DNA from: JACIWB01 sp038818725
GTDB taxonomy: Archaea > Thermoplasmatota > E2 > UBA202 > JdFR-43
DNA length: 12,464 bases
Direction of reading: 5' to 3'
Assembly: GCA_038818725.1 (NCBI GenBank)
Contig: JAWAYL010000031.1
Coordinates: 1-12,464, forward strand
Position numbers and translations under genes: made by a program
Notes under the pieces: model-generated
Seen by the model: the letters and a program-made list of their open reading frames with translations, nothing else
Told to the model about the DNA's origin: nothing
Database searches by the model: none
Part shown: positions 1 to 6,086 of the stretch, in pieces
Layout of the letters: each line of letters opens with the position of its first letter
Position numbering within the stretch: the stretch's first letter is position 1

Positions 1-2
1 AT

Positions 3-974
3 ATTTATAAATATGAAAATGGAAGCATTGTTTTTGAAGATTGGGACAGCAATGGAAATGGGATATTTGCTGAATGGAAAGGAATGAAAAAAGATAAACT
101 TGATTTGATGCCAGATGTTTATGTTGGCAGAATAGCTTGTAAAAACAAAATAGAGTTAAAGGATGTGATAGATAAAATCATTGATTATGAAAATAATGCA
201 TGGGGAAAAGAATGGTTTAATAAAATGATTGTTGTTGGTGGAGACAGCTGGCCAAATGCTGGCGACCCTTACTATGAAGGAGAAGAGGAAAATAAAGCAG
301 CTCTTGAATATATGCATGGTTTTGAAGCAATAAAATTATGGACTTCTCTTGGCACACTTACTGGGCCAGAAGATGTTATAAATGCAATAAATGGAGGAGC
401 TGGCTTCCTTTTCTTCGACGGACATGGCAATCCAATGAATTGGGCAACACACCCACCGCACAGCGAAGAATGGGTTGATGGCCTCAGTTTAAGAGATATG
501 AATAAGTTAAAAAATAAGGGGATGTATCCAGTTTGTGTTGTTGGGGGATGCCATAATAGCCAGTTCAATGTAAGCATTATTAATCTTTTCAAGATATGGA
601 ATATAAATGAATGGTATAGCTATGTTTATAAGGGAGAAACAGCTTATGAATGCTGGGGATGGAAAATAGTGAGAATAAAAAATGGAGGAGCAATAGCAAG
701 CCTTGGATATACTGGCTTGGATTACTTTGCAATTGGAAATGAGGATGGAGATAATTTGCCAGACTGCATTCAATACTATTCCGGCTTCTTACATGTAAAT
801 TTCTTTAAGGAATATGCAAGCGGGCAAGATATTATTGGAGTTATTCATGCAAATACACTTATAAGATATATAAATACACATAATGTGATGAAAGATGAAA
901 TTCATTGCAAGACAGTTCAGGAATGGGTTTTGCTTGGAGACCCAACTCTTAAAATAGGGGGCTATAAAGAATAG
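3..974 (+). CDS. Gingipain-like C25 family cysteine peptidase, 5' end outside window
   Basis: The reading frame is open to the left edge, so the gene is truncated by the window. An internal ATG at 84 is not the start, because the upstream codons encode family-like sequence (FEDWDSNGNGIFAEWKG). Numbering from that ATG, the segment has PDVYVGRI (10-17), a glycine-rich strand ending in FFDGHG with candidate catalytic His114, then VVGGCHNSQFN with candidate catalytic Cys156. It closes with WVLLGDPTLKIGG (281-293), typical of the end of the C25 catalytic domain. Known members are secreted or surface proteases that cleave peptide bonds by a Cys-His mechanism. The signal peptide expected for secretion would lie outside the window. 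The protein stops five residues after LKIGG, so no C-terminal adhesion, PKD or membrane-anchor domain follows. The last 13 bases overlap the convergent DUF401 gene. Family assignment is good; substrate is unknown. Confidence 0.85.
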   Translation: MYKYENGSIVFEDWDSNGNGIFAEWKGMKKDKLDLMPDVYVGRIACKNKIELKDVIDKIIDYENNAWGKEWFNKMIVVGGDSWPNAGDPYYEGEEENKAALEYMHGFEAIKLWTSLGTLTGPEDVINAINGGAGFLFFDGHGNPMNWATHPPHSEEWVDGLSLRDMNKLKNKGMYPVCVVGGCHNSQFNVSIINLFKIWNINEWYSYVYKGETAYECWGWKIVRIKNGGAIASLGYTGLDYFAIGNEDGDNLPDCIQYYSGFLHVNFFKEYASGQDIIGVIHANTLIRYINTHNVMKDEIHCKTVQEWVLLGDPTLKIGGYKE

Positions 975-2113
975 ATTATTGCTGATATAACTATAATCAA
1001 AAATGCAGGGGGTAGAAGAAGCTTATATAAATCTATAAATTTTGGCTTGAAATATTCATATGTTAATACAAGACAGGGATGAATTGGAGAAACAAGATAT
1101 CCAATAAATGATGAAATATATAATAAGCTGACAAGCTTGCTGTTAGAAATAAAAGGAGATAATAAAGGATAGAGAATTCCTATAGCAGCTAAATTATTTG
1201 CTGTAATTGCTCCAACTAAAAATGGAATTGTTGCTAACATTAAAACTGGATTAAAATTTGAAAGATAGGAATATATTATTTCTGGAGCATTTACTGAAAG
1301 TATCATATTTTTTAAAAGCATTATTTCAAATATTGCAATTAGCAAGCTTATCGAAGCTGATTTTTTTAAAAAATAAAGCTCTTTCTTTTTAGATATTATA
1401 ATTGCAAGAAAAATTCCTACAAGCAAAGAAATGAGAAAGGATAAATAGGTAGGTATAAAATAAGATAGAACTATTGCCATTGAAACAGTTAAAAATATAG
1501 GAATAATTGCAAAATAATTACCTTCTTCTTTTCCTTCTCTTTTATTTGAGAATTTTTTAACAACAGGAAATGCTATAAAGAAGCTAAATAAAAAAATTGG
1601 AAATTGCATCAAAATCAGCTTATAAATACTCACATCAGATAAATCAGAAATAAGTACGAGAGAGGTTGAAATTGGCAAAATCAAGAACCATATATGGCGA
1701 TACCATAAATTAACAAAAGTCAGTTCATTTTTTTCACTTCCCTTATCTATAAGTGGCGCGCTCATCAGCGCCCCGCCTGGCACAGGAAGCATGCCCAGCA
1801 GGGATGGAACTGCAATAACCAAGCCGCGATAGGAAAGCCTTTGGCTTAAAAAATTTAATAGCTCTTTCATCGCACCCCCTTCCTGCAAAATTGTGGCTAA
1901 CAAATTTATTAAAAAAATTATGATTATTAAAGCTATTACTGTCCAATCTGTTGCAGTTCTATATAAATTTGTTGGCAAATTTTTGTAGTCAACTATTGAA
2001 AGAATTACAATCCCAGCAAAAATTGAGACTGCAAAATTTTTTCTTTTAGCAACGAGAAATACAATAGCTGAAAATGAGATTGTTATTGATAATAAAATTG
2101 CTAAATTATTCAT
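962..2113 (-). CDS. DUF401 family multi-pass membrane permease
   Basis: This 383-residue, very hydrophobic protein has about ten predicted membrane segments from end to end. The conserved core GMLPVPGGALMSAPLI (about 107-122) identifies the DUF401 family. A related re-entrant-like motif, SPIHPCLVLTYEYF, recurs near the C-terminus (about 342-355), which suggests the two-half architecture of ion-transporter-type permeases. The family is annotated as predicted permeases; no substrate is established, and none can be read from this sequence. The ATG overlaps the stop codon of taw1 in an ATGA arrangement, so the two are almost certainly co-transcribed and translationally coupled. A purine-rich stretch (GAAGGGAAAT) precedes the start. 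The 3' end overlaps the convergent peptidase gene by 13 bp. The DNA coding for the first motif is noticeably more GC-rich than its surroundings. The family call is firm; the transport function is inferred from topology. Confidence 0.87.
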   Translation of the reverse strand: MNNLAILLSITISFSAIVFLVAKRKNFAVSIFAGIVILSIVDYKNLPTNLYRTATDWTVIALIIIIFLINLLATILQEGGAMKELLNFLSQRLSYRGLVIAVPSLLGMLPVPGGALMSAPLIDKGSEKNELTFVNLWYRHIWFLILPISTSLVLISDLSDVSIYKLILMQFPIFLFSFFIAFPVVKKFSNKREGKEEGNYFAIIPIFLTVSMAIVLSYFIPTYLSFLISLLVGIFLAIIISKKKELYFLKKSASISLLIAIFEIMLLKNMILSVNAPEIIYSYLSNFNPVLMLATIPFLVGAITANNLAAIGILYPLLSPFISNSKLVSLLYISSFIGYLVSPIHPCLVLTYEYFKPKFIDLYKLLLPPAFLIIVISAIIYSL

Positions 2114-3024
2114 ATTTCCCTTCTTTTTCCTCTTCCGAGCAATACTACCCTTGAATCCGCTCTTTCTTCTTCTATTTTATAACCTATTAATTCACCCAAT
2201 TTTTCTGCAAAATTTCTTATTTCTTCATGGCTCGGCATATTATTGCTATGCATTCTCTCCTTTGAATATCCAACACGCATATATCCTTTTGGCTCTATAA
2301 ACCATGCTTCACTTTTTTCATCTATCTTTGCGTATTCCTCTTCATATCCAAGATTCCAGTGCCTAACTAAGGTATGCCTTATTACTGTTCTTGTATTAAG
2401 TGAAGGAAGTAATTCAATTGTTTCATTAATTTTTTTCCACCCATCCTTAATGAGAGGACAGCATAGCTTCTTGTATATTTCCTCATTTGGAGCGGCAATT
2501 GTAACATATATTTGTTTTGGCAATGTATCCATTTTTTCAATAAATTCTGGATTTGTTCCATTTGTTACAAGAAAAGTAGTCATTCCTCTCTTATGGCATT
2601 CCTCAAAAAATTCACTTAAAAAAGGATATAGTGTTGGCTCTCCTGTTAAAGAGCATGCAACATGTTTTGGTTCAATTGCTTCTTTCCATTCCTCAACATT
2701 AACTCTTTTATTCCCTTTATAGCCGCTGAGTAATCTTCTCTGCTCTTCAATACTCTTTTCTAATATAAATTTCGGATCATCCGCCTCCTCTTTCTTCATT
2801 TCCTTTAGTGTCAGTCCCTGGAAGCGCCAGCAGTAAAGGCACTTATGTGTGCAATGAAATGCTGCTGGACTCATCTGGAGGCATCGATGGCTTTTTATTC
2901 CATAAAAAGTGCTTTTGTAGCACGGTATTTTTTCAACTAGTGCTTTTTTTAGCCAATGGCAAAGTTTCACAGCTGAGTGTTTTCCAACTATTGCATAACC
3001 TTGCTTTTCCAGGATTTCTTTCAC
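2110..3024 (-). CDS. taw1: tRNA 4-demethylwyosine synthase (Taw1/TYW1), radical SAM
   Basis: Taw1 condenses N1-methylguanosine-37 of tRNA-Phe with two carbons of pyruvate to form 4-demethylwyosine, the tricyclic core of wyosine bases. The 304-residue protein carries the radical-SAM triad as C58-x3-C62-x2-C65 in HCTHKCLYCWRFQG. It also has the second-cluster cysteines C22, C35 and C48, spaced 13 and 13 as in characterised archaeal Taw1. The flanking blocks HSAVKLCHW, FYGIKSHRCLQM and SLTGEPTLYPF are family hallmarks. Length fits the archaeal, flavodoxin-less form. The start is GTG; an in-frame stop lies only five codons upstream and no ATG fits. A TATA-like box about 25 nt upstream suggests a leaderless mRNA. 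It is the first gene of a two-gene unit with the DUF401 permease and diverges from queH over 70 bp. Confidence 0.97.
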   Translation of the reverse strand: MKEILEKQGYAIVGKHSAVKLCHWLKKALVEKIPCYKSTFYGIKSHRCLQMSPAAFHCTHKCLYCWRFQGLTLKEMKKEEADDPKFILEKSIEEQRRLLSGYKGNKRVNVEEWKEAIEPKHVACSLTGEPTLYPFLSEFFEECHKRGMTTFLVTNGTNPEFIEKMDTLPKQIYVTIAAPNEEIYKKLCCPLIKDGWKKINETIELLPSLNTRTVIRHTLVRHWNLGYEEEYAKIDEKSEAWFIEPKGYMRVGYSKERMHSNNMPSHEEIRNFAEKLGELIGYKIEEERADSRVVLLGRGKRREI

Positions 3025-3094
3025 ATGTATAATTTTCTACCAATTTATTTTTTTACCTTCCGTTAAAATTAAATCTTTAAAAATTTTAATATTC
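3025..3094. promoter_or_regulatory. Divergent promoter region between taw1 and queH
   Basis: This 70-bp AT-rich gap separates two divergent start codons. For queH, TTAAAATTAAAT at 3063-3074 lies 21-32 nt before the ATG. For taw1, the minus-strand AT tract at 3042-3055 lies 18-31 nt before the GTG. Both spacings fit archaeal TATA boxes with transcription starting at or near the start codon. No ribosome-binding site is visible for either gene. Assignment is by position and base composition only; the whole region is AT-rich, so the exact boxes are uncertain. Confidence 0.45.
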
Positions 3095-3622
3095 ATGAAA
3101 ATTCTTATGCATGTTTGCTGTGCTCCATGCTTTGTATATCCTCATAAAAGATTAAAAGAAGAAGGTCATGAAATAACTGGCTATTGGTATAATCCAAATA
3201 TTCATCCCTACATGGAATATAAAGCAAGAAAAGATGCTTTAATTAAATATTCAAAAATTGAGAGCATTGAGATAATTTTTGAAGAATATGATTTCTTAAA
3301 TTATCTGAAACAAATAAAAAATTTTGAAAGACCAGATAGATGTATAAATTGCTATGAATATAGATTGGATAAAACCGCAAAATATGCAAAAAACAATGGT
3401 TTTGACGCTTTTTCAACAACATTGCTTTCTTCCCACAACCAATATCATCAAGAAATAAAAAGAATCGGTGAGGAAATTGGAAAAAAGCATGAAATAAAAT
3501 TTTATTATGAAGACTTCAGAGAAGGAATAAATCAAGCGAGGGCAATTACAAAAGTTTATGCACTCTATACTCAAAAATATTGTGGTTGCTTAATAAGCGA
3601 GTGGGAAAGATTTAAAGAGTAA
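3095..3622 (+). CDS. queH: Epoxyqueuosine reductase QueH (DUF208 family)
   Basis: QueH reduces epoxyqueuosine to queuosine, the last step in making the hypermodified base at tRNA wobble position 34; it is unrelated to the cobalamin-dependent QueG. This 175-residue protein shows the family blocks: MHVCCAPC (C8, C9, C12), GYWYNPNIHPYMEY (29-42), DRCINCYEYRL (C83, C86), TTLLSSHNQYH, and the C-terminal KYCGCLISEW (C163, C165). In the family the paired N-terminal cysteines and the CxxC hold a [4Fe-4S] cluster, and the CxC near the end is also conserved. The start is ATG with a TATA-like box about 25 nt upstream. Its stop codon directly abuts the 3' end of the oppositely oriented tRNA-Ala gene. Archaea usually make archaeosine rather than queuosine, so the physiological role here is uncertain although the family call is strong. 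Confidence 0.92.
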   Translation: MKILMHVCCAPCFVYPHKRLKEEGHEITGYWYNPNIHPYMEYKARKDALIKYSKIESIEIIFEEYDFLNYLKQIKNFERPDRCINCYEYRLDKTAKYAKNNGFDAFSTTLLSSHNQYHQEIKRIGEEIGKKHEIKFYYEDFREGINQARAITKVYALYTQKYCGCLISEWERFKE

Positions 3623-3706
3623 TGGACCGGGCGGGATTTTCGTTGCATTTCGAACCCGCGACCTCCTGCTTGCGAAGCAGGCGATCTTCCACTGATCCAC
3701 CGGCCC
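3623..3706 (-). tRNA. tRNA-Ala (anticodon CGC) with a 12-nt T-loop intron
   Basis: On the minus strand all cloverleaf parts can be read. The acceptor stem is GGGCCGG/CCGGTCC with the G3-U70 wobble pair that marks alanine tRNAs. The D stem is GATC/GATC with a 7-nt loop. The anticodon stem is CCTGC/GCAGG with loop TTCGCAA, giving anticodon CGC (plus positions 3672-3674) for Ala codon GCG. The variable loop is AGGTC, the T stem GCGGG/CCCGC, and the discriminator A73 at 3623. CCA is not encoded. The T-loop is 19 nt instead of 7; removing 3637-3648 leaves TTCGAAT and a 72-nt mature tRNA. The 5' end is one nucleotide from the gyrA stop codon, so the tRNA is probably co-transcribed with gyrase and released by RNase P. 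The 3' end touches the convergent queH stop codon. Confidence 0.95.
3637..3648 (-). other. Noncanonical tRNA intron at T-loop position 59/60
   Basis: The 12-nt insert reads ATGCAACGAAAA on the minus strand. T-loop bases TTCG (54-57) pair with CGAA (intron bases 7-10) to make a 4-bp central helix. This helix is flanked by a 3-nt bulge AA|A (A58, A59, intron 1) and a 3-nt bulge AA|T (intron 11, 12, U60). The T stem forms the outer helix, and TGCAA is a 5-nt closing loop, so the inner helix h' is missing. Cutting after the second base of each bulge, as archaeal splicing endonuclease does, restores the loop TTCGAAT. That fit was not built into the pairing and is the main support. Confidence 0.88.
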
Positions 3707-3707
3707 A

Positions 3708-6086
3708 TTAAAAGTTTATTTTGGATACACTTCTTATTTTATCTCCTTCAGAGAGCTTTATTAATTTTACTCCCATTGTGTTTCTTCCCTGCCTCCTTAT
3801 ATCAGAAACCTTTATTCTTTCAACCATCCCTTGAGATGTTGATATTAAAATTTCATCTTCCTCTTTTACAGATAAAACACTTACTACTTTTCCATTTTTC
3901 TCACTAATTTTTATTGTAATTACTCCTTTAGCTCCTCTTTTTGTAATTCTATACTCGCTTATACTTGTTCTTTTTCCATACCCTTTTTCAGTTACTGTAA
4001 GCAAATCATCTTTTCCTATTTCAAGGGATATAACTTCATCATCTCCTCTTAATTTTATTCCCCTCACACCTCTTGCATTTCTTCCCATAGCCCTTACATC
4101 TTTCTCATTAAAAATGCAAGCGTATCCATTTTTTGTTGATAGAACTATTTTATCGTTTTCCTTTAAAATTTTAACACCTACAATTTCATCTTCTTTGAGT
4201 TTTATTGCAATCAATCCGTTTCTCCTTATATTGATGAAATTTTTAAGAGGAGTTTTCTTAACAATTCCTTTTTTTGTTGCAAAAATAAGATAGTCATCAA
4301 AACTTTTTATTGGTAAAATTTCTCTTATTTCATTTGACTGAAGCAAATTTATTATTGCCCTTCCCTTAGAATATCTATCTCCTGGCGGAATTTCATAAGC
4401 TTTCTTTTTATATATTTTTCCATCTGATGAGAAGAAAAGTAATGTATCATGCGTCGATGAGATAACTGTCCTATAAACAGCATCCTCTTCTTTTACCTTC
4501 ATTCCCAAAATTCCTTTTCCTCCCCTCCTCTGTCTTTTATAATCTTCGAGTCTCATTCTTTTTATATATCCTTTATCAGTTAAAATTATAACAACATTCT
4601 CTTCTGGAATGAAATCTTCTTTATCAAATTCACCTATCTCTTCAATTATTTCAGTTCTTCTTTCGTCACCATATGTTTTTTTAAGATAATTCATCTCCTC
4701 CTTAATTATTTTGTAGATCTCATTTTCGTCTCCCAAAATTTTTTTAAGCTTCTCTACCTCATTTTCTTTTTCAATTTTTTCCTTATTTATTTCATCTGTT
4801 TCAAAAGAAGTTAATTTTGAAAGTGGCATCGACATGATTTCTTTTGCCTGTGTTTGAGAAAAATTAAATGCTTTTATCAAATTTTCAATCGCCTCCTTAC
4901 TATCTTTTGATTTTTTTATAATATTAACTATATCATTTATATTTTCAAGAGCTTTTGCAAGTCCTTCAAGAATATGCTTTCTTTCCTCAGCTTTTTTAAC
5001 ATCATATTCACATCTCTTTCTTATTATATTTTTTCTGTGTTTTATATATTCTAGAATCATTTCTTTTAGGTTCAATATTTTTGGAACACCATCTACAATT
5101 GCAATATTTAGAATTCCATATGATTTTTCAAGCTGAGTATGCTTGAAAAGCTGATTTAGAACAACTTCGGCATCAATACCTTTTTTGACCCTTATAAATA
5201 TTCTCAAACCGCTTCTATCAGATTCATCTCTCAATTCAGCGATTCCTTCTATTTTTCCCTTTTTAACTAAATTTGCAATATCTTTAATCAATTTTGATTT
5301 ATTTACTCCATATGGAAGTTCATTTATTATTATGCTATCTCCTTCAATTTTCGTTTTTGCTCTTATTTTTATTATTCCTTGTCCTTTTTTATATGCATTT
5401 AATATCGCATTTCTTCCATAAACTATTCCCCCAGTTGGAAAATCCGGTCCTTTTATATATTTAAATAAGTCTTCAATTGTTATATCTGGATTATCAATTG
5501 TTGCCAATATGGCATCAACAACTTCATTTAAGTTATGAGGGGGAACTTCAGTGGCCATCCCAACCGCAATTCCTGTTGAACCATTTACAAGAAGATTTGG
5601 AAGCATAGAAGGTAAAAATTCTGGTTCCTTTAAAGTGCTATCAAAATTATCACGCCATGTAACAGTTTCCTTATCTATGTCTTTCAGGATTTCCTCGCTT
5701 ATTTTAGCGAGCCTTGCCTCAGTATATCTCATGGCTGCTGGCTCATCACCGTCGATGCTCCCAAAATTGCCCTGCCCATCTATAAGAGGATATCTCATTG
5801 AAAATGGCTGTGCCATCCTCACTAATGCATCATAAACAGCTTGGTCACCATGAGGATGATATTTTCCAAGAACATCTCCAACTATTCTTGCTGATTTTCT
5901 ATATGGCTTGTTATGCTTTAAACCCATTTCACTCATTGAATACAATATCCTTCTATGAACAGGCTTTAATCCGTCTCTTATATCTGGCAAAGCTCTTCCT
6001 ATTATTACACTCATTGAATAATCCAAATAAGAAGTTTTCATCTCTTCTTCAATAGCCCTTATAAAAATTCTTTCATCAGATATCAA
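3708..6086 (-). CDS. gyrA: DNA gyrase subunit A
   Basis: This is the breakage-reunion subunit of gyrase, the type IIA topoisomerase that adds negative supercoils using ATP. At 792 residues it has the winged-helix/tower core with catalytic Tyr121 in AAMRYTE and the block HPHGDQAVYDALVRMAQPFS (77-96). The coiled-coil region follows, then a C-terminal domain with six recognisable pinwheel repeats. The GyrA box QRRGGKG (519-525), needed for DNA wrapping, is intact, so this is a true gyrase rather than a ParC-like enzyme. It lacks the long acidic tail of the E. coli protein. The start is TTG: an in-frame TGA lies two codons upstream, and GGAAGTGAT (6092-6100) is a near-perfect Shine-Dalgarno 5 nt before it. 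It overlaps gyrB by 11 bp, which indicates coupling. The serine of the quinolone pocket is Gln82. Confidence 0.99.
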   Translation of the reverse strand: MISDERIFIRAIEEEMKTSYLDYSMSVIIGRALPDIRDGLKPVHRRILYSMSEMGLKHNKPYRKSARIVGDVLGKYHPHGDQAVYDALVRMAQPFSMRYPLIDGQGNFGSIDGDEPAAMRYTEARLAKISEEILKDIDKETVTWRDNFDSTLKEPEFLPSMLPNLLVNGSTGIAVGMATEVPPHNLNEVVDAILATIDNPDITIEDLFKYIKGPDFPTGGIVYGRNAILNAYKKGQGIIKIRAKTKIEGDSIIINELPYGVNKSKLIKDIANLVKKGKIEGIAELRDESDRSGLRIFIRVKKGIDAEVVLNQLFKHTQLEKSYGILNIAIVDGVPKILNLKEMILEYIKHRKNIIRKRCEYDVKKAEERKHILEGLAKALENINDIVNIIKKSKDSKEAIENLIKAFNFSQTQAKEIMSMPLSKLTSFETDEINKEKIEKENEVEKLKKILGDENEIYKIIKEEMNYLKKTYGDERRTEIIEEIGEFDKEDFIPEENVVIILTDKGYIKRMRLEDYKRQRRGGKGILGMKVKEEDAVYRTVISSTHDTLLFFSSDGKIYKKKAYEIPPGDRYSKGRAIINLLQSNEIREILPIKSFDDYLIFATKKGIVKKTPLKNFINIRRNGLIAIKLKEDEIVGVKILKENDKIVLSTKNGYACIFNEKDVRAMGRNARGVRGIKLRGDDEVISLEIGKDDLLTVTEKGYGKRTSISEYRITKRGAKGVITIKISEKNGKVVSVLSVKEEDEILISTSQGMVERIKVSDIRRQGRNTMGVKLIKLSEGDKIRSVSKINF

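Noticed and set aside
2243..2722. Plus-strand frames opposite taw1, gyrA, gyrB and the nuclease gene
   Set aside because: They lie wholly inside strongly supported genes on the other strand, lack motifs and promoters, and arise from AT-rich antisense triplets.
3623..3706. Permuted or split tRNA as the explanation of the T-loop insert
   Set aside because: All parts occur in normal 5' to 3' order on one strand within 84 bases. A 12-nt BHB intron explains everything and restores a 7-nt loop.
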